Shown: positions 1 through 12,200 of the stretch, piece after piece
Layout: every line of letters starts with the position of its first letter
Position numbering within the stretch: the stretch's first letter is position 1
DNA from: Watersipora subatra
Lineage: Eukaryota; Bryozoa; Gymnolaemata; Cheilostomatida; Watersiporidae
NCBI RefSeq assembly: GCF_963576615.1
Contig: NC_088711.1
Coordinates: 13,191,869-13,255,868 of the forward strand
DNA: 64,000 bases
Direction of reading: 5' to 3'
Notes under the pieces: generated by a model
What the model was told of the DNA's origin: nothing
Seen by the model: the letters and a program-made list of their open reading frames with translations, nothing else
The model's database searches: none
Made by a program: the position numbers and the translations under genes

Positions 1-60
1 TTTTTAGTTTTCATCAGCTTTCTCATTTTCACTAACATAACTGTAATGTTTCAACAAACA

Positions 61-245
61 GGACAACTTTGAGGCACTTACACCAGCACAACTTTGAGGC
101 ACTTACACCAGCACAACTTTGAGGCACTTACACCAGCACAACTTTGAGGTACTTACACCAGCATAACTTTGAGGCACTTACACCAGCACAACTTTGAGGT
201 ACTTACACGAGCACAACTTCGAGGTACTTACACCTGCACAACTTT
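61..245 (-). repeat. 25-bp minisatellite made of splice donors
   Basis: Seven copies. On the minus strand each reads like AAGTTGTGCTGGTGTAAGTG, so each holds a GTAAGT donor. The first copy is the real exon end. Confidence 0.85.
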
Positions 246-379
246 CATCTTTAATCAGTTCTGAATATGAAGAAGCTTTCTCTTCCTCAATCACAGCAAT
301 AAGATACCCCTTCTCTTCCGGTGATAGTTCAGGCGCACCAGAAATGTGAACCAATTCCATACCACCTTCAAACTCTTTT
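235..379 (-). CDS. Orphan coding exon of an unrecognised gene
   Basis: Open between a tttag acceptor at 380 and a GTAAGT donor near 234 or 232. The translation includes MELVHISGAPELSPEEKGYL and a Glu/Ala/Ser-rich helix (IEEEKASSYSELIKDESCA). The composition looks coding and the 3' end is a strong splice donor, but no family is recognised. The remainder of the gene would lie left of the window. If it is a first exon, the ATG at 360 is the likely start. Confidence 0.45.
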
Positions 380-1439
380 CTAAACCGGTGCAGAGAGAGC
401 AGAAAGAGATATCTTTCAAATGATGCTGCCAGAAAGCATTTCTGAAATGAAATGCAGCAAACAAAATGACAATGGTCAGTGTTTAAGTCCGCGCAAACTG
501 TTTTCTTATTGCAAACTGGCAGCACTAACAGTCCTATTCTTAGAGGCTGTGAACTGCTGAGGCAGCCTGTAACAGGTGTGCTACATGACAGCGGTTGGCG
601 TTGCATGCATTCTCCAAGTACACTGAGTAATGCGCTAGTATGGTCCAATAGGAAAGGTGCATGTCTAATAAATGGACATTCTTAACTTCTATAGCAAAAG
701 TTAAGAATAATGAGTATATCACCGTGGTGATCATCTTTTTACACTGAGCGTGTTCTTTGCAAGAACAGAAAAAAAGTGTTACATACTCATGATAAAGCAT
801 CTTTATAAATTCTGTCACAAATGCAGTTTATGCAGGTCAATTCACCTGCCTTAATGCTAAAGGTAGGTGAGTGGTGGGTGGGTAGATGTTTCATAGAGAG
901 GAAAAGCTCATCTAGGTTAGGCGACATGAACTTCAGACTTAACGCAGCGTAATCGTATATATTATGTTTGTTATATTTTTATGTTATACTGAAGTATCAT
1001 GACCTTTTTACTTTCACTCAACTCAAGCTTCCTTTCCTTTATGTCAGTTTCACTTCTTCCCAAGATAACTAATACGTAAATGGGTTCAGAAACTTTTTAT
1101 AGGACTGATTCAAAAAAATTTGCACGGTTTTTAAAATTTGCACTCTAATTTGGAAACAAAGTATCACAAAAGCTTCAGATAGGAAAAAAGTATAATATAG
1201 GTTACCCATGGCATGATGTTTTTAGTTTGCAAAAGAAATAATAATTTTTCAACTGTAGATTAGATTTCAGATTAGAATTTCTCATTGACCCGCGCTGCTG
1301 TGAGTGCAACCTGATCAACAGTTATAGATTGTTCAATGAGGTCATTACTACTAAATTAAACTAAAGTGTCGATTTCAAGTTCATTTCTGTAAAATGTGTA
1401 GACTTTGCTGTTATAACCATTACTGTGGTAACCACTCAT
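380..1439. other. Non-coding stretch between two exon candidates
   Basis: AT-rich. Short frames at 479-818 show no family and no splice support. Nothing else seen. Confidence 0.5.
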
Positions 1440-1717
1440 TCAATGCATATTTCTTGCCACAGTAAAAATTGAGAATAGTGATATAAAATACATGACCGCA
1501 CTGACCCAAGCAGTGATGCTTTCTTCTCGATAGAATCTTATCATGTCATCCTTCCATGAGCAGCTGCATTGACTAAAAGTCGCGGATGAAGACCCGTTAA
1601 TCTTTTTAGCAGCTTGTTCAGTCATTGCATTGTTGCCTGATGCAGACTTGGAAGCGGGTTTGTTTCGGGTCATCATCAAATACAGCAATGGTATTATTAT
1701 TTTACCACCACTAAATG
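1440..1717 (-). CDS. Candidate terminal exon of a membrane protein
   Basis: A strong acceptor (tttatatttcag) opens a frame to a TGA at 1440. The peptide has a hydrophobic start (GGKIIIPLLYLMM), a Ser/Ala/Asn-rich loop, and a second hydrophobic segment (AWVSAVMYFISLFSIFTVA) just before the stop, as in a two-pass C-terminus. No upstream exon is recognised and the family is unknown, so chance cannot be excluded. It stops before the exon at 235-379, so the two would not be joined in a simple transcript. Confidence 0.3.
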
Positions 1718-2315
1718 CTGAAATATAAATAAAAAACAATTGCTAGAAATTAAAGGGAAAAAATTCATGACATTTTTGAAATAATCAAAATTTAATGAAT
1801 TTTTAGGCTCATATTATTAATAACAGTGATGCGCTTCAGATTGTCAAATCTTGCAAATGGCACAATTCTTGACACTAGACAGCATCCTAAAAAAATGAAG
1901 ACATTTTCAAATTTAAACTTGGAACCCGAATCAAATTTTAAATAAACAATTTTAAGAATTAACTTGAGAGTTTCAAATTATTAGTAATCCGATCAGCGTT
2001 AAAACAGAAACTAAAAGATGAAATGATATCATCAATAGGTCAAGTTGATGTATGAACAAGTGCAAATCATACGTAAAAAAATTTTCTGTAGGTTCACATG
2101 CGGAATACAAATGCGAGGCTGAACTGAAAGCCTAATACTGTAATCTTATGATATAGACATGCAGAACAGTAAATCTGTAAATCTTTTTATATTAAATAAT
2201 TGTATATGTAAGGCACTACCTAATACAGCTTAGAAGTAAAACAAACTATACACGAACAACAAAGAATTTAACCAAACGCAAGGAATCCACGATTTAAAAA
2301 AAAGTTTTACAGAGG

Positions 2316-2530
2316 ACTGTTTGGTAATGCCTAGTTGAGTGCTTGCTGGTTCGCTTACGAAATATGAATGGATTTAGGTACTTCGTAAAGAAACAAATTA
2401 TCCATAATCAATAACATACAGTTAACAATAATAATAAGCAGCTGGAGGTGATATCCTCAGTACATGACTCTCATTGTCACTAGTGGCTCCTGCTATCTTT
2501 TCATCACTATTGCTAAATCCACTATCACGT
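2316..2530 (+). repeat. Diverged direct repeat, copy 1
   Basis: TTTGGTAATGCCTAGTTGAGT and spaced downstream motifs recur in the same order at 3905-4120. Confidence 0.55.
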
Positions 2531-3249
2531 CAGTGGTGGATCCTTAGCCAGAGGCGTCTTCGGCTGAGGGTACCTTGCAAACAGTTGCAGACAGACCGTT
2601 TCACTGTTAAATTGTGGGTTTTACATTGAACTCAAAGACCACCTTTTGCCCTGCCTAGTCCACCCAAATCAACTTTTCGTGAACATTCTTTGCTATTTTC
2701 AATTGATTTATTCTAATCTTCTTCATTACTCAAGCTCTTTCATCAGAGCTGTATAAGACTGGTGAGTGTGTAGACAACAGTCTCCATATATACTAAGTAG
2801 ACGTCGAATCCTTTCTGACCTGTTGAGAGTTACCTTCTCAGCCGTTTTTGTGTTTGTACTCAGTATCCTACCTGTAGTTCACTTTGTTTCTTCTGAAAGA
2901 TCGTCAACATTCAAGCTTCTCTTCATATTTTTGTAGGTCAGACAGGCTGCTAGTTATAGCAACTGCTGTCTCCGCCTCCCACGGATTAGTTCCTCATTAC
3001 GGTTGCCATTGCGTTATATTCTTTAATGTGACATTCATGTTGAATGGATTTTCATTCTTTTTAAACCACCTCATACTTGACAGAATAGTACATTCATGAC
3101 TGTCCAATGACTGTCCAATCTACTTGAGTCGCGACTTCACCTCTTTTCCTTTTTCTTTAAACAATTATGAGCCAGACCTAGTTGTTTACCTTGAATATTG
3201 GCTCGCCTCTGGTTTCGGTTTGGGTGTGTTGTTTAAGTTTTTGCCTTGA

Positions 3250-3475
3250 AGGTTGACTTGCAACAAAATTCACATTACAGTTATTTGATATCAAAAGATT
3301 CACCATGTCTTACTCTGTTGTGTTGTAGGTGCAAAATATGTGGGAATGTGATTACGAGCTCTTAAAAGCTAAAAAACGAAAAGCCGTCATAGATTGGAAT
3401 CTCTTTATTTCTCTGACGTTGTCATTACAGTTTGGTTAATGTCTTGTCACGTGATGTCTTGTCACGTCAGACTCA
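3250..3475. mobile_element. Partial copy of the TTAA MITE arm
   Basis: AGGTTGACTTGCAACAAAA onward is nearly identical to the left arm at 55852, about 220 bases up to GTCTTGTCACGTGATG. The opposite arm is not seen nearby, so this is a solo end or deleted copy. Confidence 0.7.
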
Positions 3476-3904
3476 AGGTCAAATAGGTAACATAGTATCA
3501 AGCAGGCACTAAAGCCATGAGCTCATTCTTCCTGTTGTCTAGTATCTAGTGAGGGGTAAGCAAGATGAATAATTTTTGAAGTTGGCTGACAAAGGAGTAG
3601 TCCGCATCAATTAGCCCTTTATCGGAATCTTCTTTAAAACATAGCCTAAATTAAAGGTATCATTTGACGTCATTCTACTCATTGTAATAGCTATTTCCTA
3701 AAATTTCTGTAGAATTTCGTTTATGTCCGTCAAATAATCACAGCGTGGCGGGTTGATCGTTTGTAACCTGGATCGCTTATATTAAAGTGGGAGATAAGTT
3801 AGTAATTTGGCAGTGGTGGTTTCGGTTTCACTGTCGCTCATGTTGATCTTTGACACTCCAATTACTTAAAGAGGATCTCACTGCTGCCACCAGTAAAGAG
3901 AATA

Positions 3905-4120
3905 TTTTGGTAATGCCTAGTTGAGTACTCATGGGTCTGCTTAAACAGTAAGAATGTTTTTAATTAGCAAAGAAATAAAATGTCCGAAACCAACATTATG
4001 TAGATAATGTTCATAAGCAGTCAGAAGCGATATCATTAATATAATACTGTTGTGGTCACTGATAGCCTCTGTTGTAGTATTGTCACAGAGCAATTTCACC
4101 ACAAGTGCTGGTCGTATGAT
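3905..4120 (+). repeat. Diverged direct repeat, copy 2
   Basis: Partner of 2316-2530; shares AAAGAAAYAAA and ATAAGCAG...GATATC blocks. Possibly LTR or SINE remnants. Confidence 0.55.
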
Positions 4121-4689
4121 TAGAATTACATTTAGCTTCATTATGGGCAGTAATAAAGTTGGCAACAACGAAACATGGTGGCAGCAGTTGTAAATTGTTG
4201 ATCATTTTATTTCCACATCTCTTGCCCATTATTTATACAGATCTGCTGTTATTACAAAAATTAGGTTATTAAAAATAATACTCTGCTATTATATACTGCT
4301 GGCTCAAAAGCCACTAGAATAGCAGTTTATATAAGTTATACATATATACAAACAATAGGTTACCTCTCCAAACACTCAAGCCCCAGAATGGTACAGTGGG
4401 CTACTCACAGTAGTCAAACCTTCAGGTGAAGTCTGCATCTGCGTGAACCTGACAGGCTTAAGCAATGTGTGGCAAGAGATCCAGTACATTTCATCCAATA
4501 CCCACAGTAGAAGATAGCCTCAGTCAACTCGCCAGTAGCAAAGTTTTTCTTTAAGTTGGATGCTAACCACAGTTTTTGGCAGGTGAATTTCAGTGAACTT
4601 TTTAAGTAACTAACAAACTCCGTCTTATTCTTTGGATGCTAGTGTTCTCATTAGTTACTTGATGTAATGAGAGGCATGCTAAATCAGCT

Positions 4690-5660
4690 ACCTCAAGAGG
4701 CCTGCCAGACTTGAGCGAAGCAGTAGGGCCTTCCAGCATGGAGGAAGGGGAGCATCTTGGCCAGGCTGCCTCTAAGAGTGGTTCTGTTGCAAGCAGAGAG
4801 ATTCATGTTGAGTCACACCTGGTTGGTGCTCTGCCTTTCAACGATCAGCTGAAGCTAGCCCAGATTGTACCCTTTAAGGAGTTAAGAAAATGCTGAGCAG
4901 CCAGACGAGTGAGGAATCACTCGAAATCCACGAACAACTTGATTGGGTAGAGGAGGTCAAATGAGCCAAGTTTGCCGAGCCAGCTTACATGTAGATCTCT
5001 TACCTGACTGAGACCGAGCCAACTAGTGAATTGGTTACGATGCAGTCACAACTCAGTTTCAACAGCCACATGTGAAGCTGAAGAAGCTGCCTGTTGAGCC
5101 GATCAAGCAAGATATCATCTAGACGAAGCGTTTTGTTAGCGAAGAGACGAGCCGAGAAGCCAACCAACAGCCTACTTGCCCAGCCCAGGCGGACCCAGTC
5201 ACGTTTAGAGCCGCTAGTTTGAGTATTATGATGCCCTAAAGTCGACGAACTCCTATATTGCTGGCAAAAAACAAGCATGCCAGCTGTTAAAAAAGAGTTG
5301 GCTCTCCGGACCGTCAGCTTGATACGGGCTTGAAATCTAATTGGGGAAAACCTCACATTTGCGAAGACTGAGGTACGGCGTCGGGAGTACTTGCCGACTC
5401 TGAGTGAACAGGCCTCAGGGCCTCCGCTGAAGAAGAGTGTGGTAAAAGATCGTCGGGGTCAGAGCCGAATACCAAGCCGACACCGAGGAGGTGACTGATG
5501 CTATGACCGGGCTGAGCCTCGACTCGGCCGGCGACACATCCCCTAATAATATTTCCGGTCAGCTGACGGTTGAGTCGTCCATGCTACTGAGAAGTGGAGC
5601 CAAACAAGGAGCGAAAGATATAAAAGGAGCCATAAGAGCGACGAAGACCAGAGCACCTTG
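4690..5660 (+). pseudogene. Degraded coding-like island
   Basis: More GC-rich than its surroundings. Pieces of frame on the plus strand, such as GALPFNDQLKLAQIVPFKEL (4825) and KKQACQLLKKELALRTVSLI (5264), read like protein but are broken by many stops. Probably a decayed gag or other retroelement ORF. The element type is unknown. Confidence 0.35.
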
Positions 5661-7566
5661 ATGTCTCAACCTACGCAGTTATTTGTATGCACACTACTTT
5701 TGGCTTTATTATGTATGTGAGAAATATACGCATTTTTTATTACTCTGCGCTCGGGTGGTTTGTTTCCTTGTAAAGCAAGTAGAAGAACTCAGTCGATTCC
5801 TTTACAATGTTCACTACTCATTCGCAACCATGCCATTGCTTCTGATTTCTCACTACCGACTTATGTTTCTCATTGTGCTTGTATTTTATACAGCTAGTGA
5901 AAATGGTGAGCTGAGCTTAGAGTGAACAGCAGTCAAGTTATATACTGGTAATGTTTGGGTAACAAAGCTAGCATATTAGTGGAAATTACATATAGCTAGC
6001 ATCCAAGTACTTAAAGACCGAGTAACAAAATGACCATTCCTGAACTAATTGTAACACCAACAAAGCTGATTATCTTAGCAGTATTAGGATACTTTGCCAC
6101 TGGAGTCTCTATCACAAAGTATCTCGCAGGCAGATCCACCCAATCATTTCTCCGTTAAACGAACGATTTTTATATTGATCATACCGACCATCGTTTGCCC
6201 TGATAGAACCATTTCAAACGACATTTTGCTATCTTTCGTCATATTCTATTCTATTTCTGATAAACCACCAACAATTTTACAATGAATGATCTGTGCAGGT
6301 CCATGTTGGAGAGACGCTCTTGTCTGATGGTTCCAAACAAAACAATTTTTTTAGTTGAGTACAGGAACAATAAACTTCAATGTACAAAGAGTGCAATACA
6401 AAAAGCAAATTTTTTAATGCAGATGACAAAGTTCATTGTAAAGAAAAGTTTCTTACGACCGACCCAAGTTTTAATAAACTTCTGCAAGTTACTCGTAAAT
6501 CGTATCATAAAAGTACTAGGCCCTTTATTTTACTTAATTTTATATCTATGACATTTCCGTGGTATTACAAACATAAATTACAGTGACACTTCAATCATAA
6601 AATAGTCATGTAGTCACCAACGCCATCTAGATACTCTAGCACTACGTAGTTAATTACTAGGCTTAAAACGTTACACGTAGTCTCCTTTATTACTAATAAT
6701 TGTACTAAAATTTTTTACTAGAAAAGTAATGTACAGTATATGTTCACTTGATAGCGAAATCTAAACGGTTGTGATTTACGCTATTTCGAACGCACCTGGT
6801 GAGCTACCTTGATGAGCTAGCGCGGTCGAGGATGAGCATGGAATAAATGCTGAAGAAATATTAGGTAGTCAGATGGCAACACTCTATCGGGGATTTCCCG
6901 AGCACATGCGCGAAACATATCCGTTTCAGACTTTATTAAAGTGCTTTGGCGCGAAGTTAATACATGTACGTGTACGCGATACACTAAATAATATTATCGA
7001 TTTTGTTTTCGGTATTGACATTACATTGTATTTTTCTAATCAAAAACTATTGTTGTAATACATTTGTGCAAAACATTCAGTACCAGAGTACGGAGAAATT
7101 ATCGGTTCACCGAGAGAGCACTGCGCAGACAGCGCGATGTGCATTGGTGCAGGCGTTACACGATTTACGCTTTAAATAGTAAATGTTATAATTAAGCAAA
7201 TGTGTAGCTTATTTAATTGGTTACACTGGATCTGTACAATTTGGTTTATAAAATCAATCTCCCTGCTTGTGTTGTGCTCCCTGATAAAATCTATCACCTG
7301 AAGTTATGTATATTTGCCACAAGGCTTATTCACTTACCGAAACTTTTCAAGTTAAATTGGCTACTTTCCGTCGCCGAACCATTAGACGCCTATTGCGTAG
7401 TTTTGGTTAGCATTAAGAAATAACTGATGGCATCAAGTTCAAATGGAACACAGTTGTAGGAATTACGTAAGACAATTAAATCAAAGAATTTAAGTCACAA
7501 AACTAAACGCTATAAAGTACAGTATATTGGTAGCATTTAAAACTCGGAATGCCAACATTGACAAAA
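5661..7566. other. Intergenic, no gene recognised
   Basis: Several short plus-strand frames (5683-7423) lack any family or splice context. The 6.86-7.0 kb part is slightly richer in CG. Nothing supportable. Confidence 0.5.
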
Positions 7567-7572
7567 TTTATT
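7567..7572 (-). terminator. Candidate poly(A) signal of the CCCH/RING gene
   Basis: AATAAA on the minus strand, about 310 bases beyond the stop codon. It is the first perfect hexamer I see in that 3' region; an ATTAAA near 7640 is an alternative. Confidence 0.35.
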
Positions 7573-7630
7573 GAAAGATATCTGTATGTAGCAGTTTTTG
7601 TATAAAAAATGTAGTACAAAACTGAACAAA

Positions 7631-7725
7631 ATGATCATTTAATGTCACCAGTAGTAAAGCAATATAGTGATTACATGCAAATGCTCAAAGGCACCTGGTG
7701 GGTTGTCTGAAACTTGCCAACATAA
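7631..7725 (+). repeat. Short dispersed repeat, also at 10821-10910
   Basis: TCATTTAATGTC, AATATAGTGATTACATGC and GTCTGAAACTT occur in the same order at both places. Confidence 0.55.
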
Positions 7726-7880
7726 AGGAAATCACAACATTTTTTTAATTGTAAAGCAAACTTCATTGGTCATAATGTGCTACAGTGGCTATATTATAAC
7801 AATCCAAAGCATAAAATCTAATTACAATGTAATTTTTTCAAGTAAATGGCGATTTTTCAAGACGATGAATTCGATAGTGA

Positions 7881-9262
7881 TTATTCAAGATACCACTGTT
7901 CTTCAGTAAATTGTTCACAGCTATCAGCTGGGCATCTGCATATTGGACACGTCTGTTTCCTTTCTAACCACTGCGTTATGCACTAAAAGTAAGAGAGTAT
8001 AAAACTCATGATGATGTTCAAGTCACACTTTAATAAACTTTGATAGCCATAATTAACTGGCTAAGGTAAACATTGCCTGTACACTAGCAATATGATGTAA
8101 AACATACATACCGTATATATCTGCACTAGCGGAATGCCCACGTTGCACAAGTATTAAAAATCCGCTTATAAGCAATGAGAGGTAATTTAGTTGCCTGGCA
8201 CATTGCCAATGGCTAATTTGAGTAAGCTTACTAACAAGAGCTAACTTCTTGTTCTCACAGGAGAGCAGCATAAAATTACGTTGCGCCGTATCGGAGAGCG
8301 GTAGCATATTTTCACCCACATAACAACATATGTTGCCGGATGAATTGATCAATCTCGCGTAGCTAAATTGGTAAGGCATTTGCCTGGTGTACGGGGAGTT
8401 CCAACAAAATCTTCTGCGCTAGGAATTCTTCATTTCAATATTTTAATAGCGATAGCTGGACACACCGAAGTACAGAATCACGGAGTAACACACAAACTTT
8501 GAGATTTATAGAAGACAGATAAAGTATCGTAATTGAGTAAAACATGTACTCGTGTATAATGCATTTCCGTGAATTTTAAATGAAAATTGTGTAAGGTTTT
8601 TTTCCTTAATTTGATTTTTTTTCCTTTTTCTTAGCTTGATTTTCTATCTAAGATAAAAAATAACAACTATTTTTGAAGATATGACTCTGAAAAAATTTTT
8701 TTTGACAACATATGATACACTGGTAAAGCGTGGTTTATCAGCACTTTGTCGAAAGCCATGCTTGCAAAAACATAAAAAATCATACATGTCCTTGCATGCT
8801 GAAGCCAACGATAAAAGATAGTTGGTTCGCAACAAACGACCGTACACATTATTATTTATTTAGAATAGAAACTGAGCGGTATAAAGATGTATTACTTTAC
8901 CAATCGCGCAGGAACAGAGAAACGGTAAGACATAAACATCCATCTCTTAAAGGATTTACCAGGCAACAGCATATTATGAGACTTTCTGTACTTACTCATG
9001 CATAATGTGCATCCTTAAATTTCAATTAAAAATCAGTAAAAATTTTGCATGATATACTCGACTAAATACAGTAAGTTATCTTTAGATCTGACATGAGAAA
9101 AATACATGTAGATGCAGACGAGCGTCTAATAGATCAAAGACTCTAAATAGTAAAAAAAACTCCGATCAAGTTTACCTTTTCATGAAAGTTTGTGTGCTCA
9201 CACTCTAGCATATATTTCGGTTTCAGATCTGTGAACTGATGAGAGCAGATCACACACTCATC
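7881..9262 (-). CDS. Exons 12-13 of the CCCH/RING gene: RING-H2 domain
   Basis: Exon 12 (9262-9176) gives DECVICSHQF and LECEHTNFHEK; exon 13 (7982-7881) gives CITQWLERKQTCPICRCPAD and the stop. Ligand pattern: C891-x2-C894-x14-C909-x1-H911-x3-H915-x2-C918-x10-C929-x2-C932. The family norm is C-x1-H-x2-H, so there is one extra residue between the two histidines. The intron lies exactly before the sixth ligand. Both splice sites are strong (tttgcag; GTAAAC donor; tttttag). Confidence 0.85.
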
Positions 9263-12200
9263 CTGCAAACATATGAAAGCATAAGCAATCCTCTCGCACC
9301 AGCCAATTCCTCTAAATCCAATCACGCTCCACGTGATTAACTTTGTTGATAGATTTGAACAGTTGAACATTTTCACTGTGCATACTATTTTAGCTGTTAG
9401 CACATGTAGTATGTTTAGTGTTTAGATTAAATACTGAAAAAATACTGTAAAATTATGTGGATAAGCATATGTGTGTCAATGCATCAGTGAAAACTGCATG
9501 AAGGATGACTCCAAGTTTATTAATACACATCGAGATAAACAAATGCTTACTGCTTATCCCCTTCTACAATACATATTTTGTCACACGCATTCTTTTGGGT
9601 ATGCAAAGGAGATCCAACAGCGCTTTTAGTAAGTGCAAAAAGAATTGAGAGCAATACCGCTCAACTGTAGCCTTGGGTTAGCATACAGGGTGATGATAGC
9701 ATACAGGTGACGATAGCATACAGGATGACGATAGCATACAGGGTGATGATAGCATACAGGGTGACGATAGCATACAGGGTGACGATAGCATACAGGGTGA
9801 TGATAGCATACAGGGTGATGATAGCATACAGGGTGACGATAGCATACAGGGTGACGATAGCATACAGGGTGACGACAGCATACAGGGTGACGACAGCATA
9901 CAGGGTGACGACAGCATACAGGGTGACGACAGCATACAGAGTGACGATACCATACAGGGTGACGATAGCATACAGGGTGACGATAGCATACAGGGTGATG
10001 ATAGCATACAGGGTGACGATAGCATACAGGGTGACGATAGCATACAGGGTGATGATAGCATACAGGGTGACGATAGCATACAGGGTGACGATAGCATACA
10101 GGGTGACGATAGCATACAGGGTGACGACAGCATACAGGGTGACGACAGCATACAGGGTGACGACAGCATACAGGGTGACGACAGCATACAGAGTGACGAT
10201 ACCATACAGGGTGACAATAGCATACAGGGTGACGATAGCATACAGGGTGTTGATAGCATACAGGGTGGCCATAGCATAGCAGGGTGGCAATGACATAGCA
10301 GGGTGACAATAGCATAGCAGGGTGACTCACCTCATTCCATGACTCATCTAGTTCTTCTTCCGTTGGAACCTCCGCTTGGGAATTCCAAGCAACCCAATCA
10401 AACTCTTCAAGGTCTCTCATGCCCTGTGAAGACTCGGACTGCCAGGAAGTGCCGCTGATAGTCCTGACTCTGCTGCTGCCGACTACAGCTGACCATGAGG
10501 TCTCATAAGAACTAGCTGAGGTCTCGCTGATAGTCCGAAGTCTGCTTGAAGAGGATGGAGATGTGCTGACATCTACTTCAGGCCTAGAGTCCTTCTTGGC
10601 CTTCTTCTGTTTCTTTTTTCGCAGCTCACTGGCATCATGCGCGTAGACACACTAAATGAGTAAAATACAAACTATCACTTGTGGAAAATCCATCCATACA
10701 AACGTTTGTTAACCCAACATGAATTACCACTGGACTGGCTGCTATCTGCTTTGACAGCATAGAAGCTAGGCAACAATCGATTTGGCAAGCATCACTTAGC
10801 AGTCGATGGCATACAAGCGATCATTTAATGTCTCCAATAGTAAAGTAATATAGTGATTACATGCGTGTACTCAACGTATCTGGCATGATGTCTAAAACTT
10901 TTTGTTGCCAATGCAAAGGCATTTATTACTCACCTCACTAGACTTTAATTTGCATTTTCCCTTTTGATTCAGTCGGCATATTTCTAGCTTGGGGAGTGGT
11001 CTGAGTTCGGCAGCACCATGAGCGAACCGACAGCTTTCCCATGTGTTCGGGCAGCAATGATTCTCCCAAAGTTTGCATACTTCTGTCTTGATCAACAGAT
11101 GATGCCTTCGCCATGGACAGTAGTGGTTCTCGCAAGGCTCTGGATGCGGTGGCTTTATTATCTGTCGGAAGATACCAATACAAAAAGTACTTTTTTAATC
11201 ATGCTTATAAAACTAAATAAAACGTTAACAACCAATTAAAATGTTACTTGTCCATCAGGGCTTTGTTTAATTCTCAATTGGAGGTGGGCTTCTTGCAAAA
11301 GCCACATATACTTTGCTTAGGGTCTTGAATTTTCTAACACTAACGACGTGTGAAAATTTTTGAAAGCTGAAACTCGCAATCAATTGTTTCACAAGGCAGC
11401 AAGACTAAATGATTTAAATAATAACATAAAGCAATAAGATACTAGTAACAATACATATTAACAGTACATGGTGATGTCACTTACCATCTCTAAAGAAGTT
11501 CAGTACACCGAACACTGACTATTCCATCAAAATGAGATTAACAGAGAGAGTAGCCCTCGATTGGTACAAAGCTTACCTTTCCATTGTTGGCAATATGGTT
11601 CTTGCCGTACCACTTGGGAAAAGGTCGAAGTTCTGCTCTTCCATGGGCATAGATGCATTCCTCTCCCCATGAACATTTCTTGTTTTTTACAAATGACCAG
11701 CATAGACTAGTTTTGTTCAGACAGCTCGTCTTTGCAAACTTCCTCGATGGTTTCTGTAGAACGCCCAGCAGCCAAATAATAATGGTAGTAATAATATTGG
11801 CCGAGGAATCGCTCCAAGCTGTATTCTATCAGTTTTTTCATAAGCATGATATATTCATCCTAAAGTAGCTCGTCTAACTGACATTTTTGCATTCATTTTG
11901 TAAAGTTCTTAGAATAAGGTGGGCTAGAAAATATCAAATTCCAATAAAACTCTAGTAGGCTATTTGATATTGCAGAAACTTTCATCATTTGTTTTCCTTC
12001 TTCTCCTTCGCATACATAACAGCTCGTCCATGAATTACTTTGCAAGGACCCACTCATCACCATTTTTTCAGCTACATCAGCTTTATCAAGGTAAAACAAA
12101 CATCCTCATACCTTTGTGCTAAAAACCTCCTTTTGGTTTGACTCTTTGATATTAGGAGTGATTTTAGCTGGCATTGGTTTCATGGCCACAGGTGTACTGG

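Noticed and set aside
9626-10420. Long minus-strand frame with Cys/His-rich HPVCYR repeats, and its overlapping frames on both strands
   Set aside because: An 18-bp array stays open in several frames on both strands. The true exon 11 part ends at the 10331 donor.
11893-12099. Possible extra exon of the CCCH/RING gene (SWTSCYVCEGEEGKQ)
   Set aside because: Exon 8 joins exon 9 directly in phase, and no convincing donor ends this frame.
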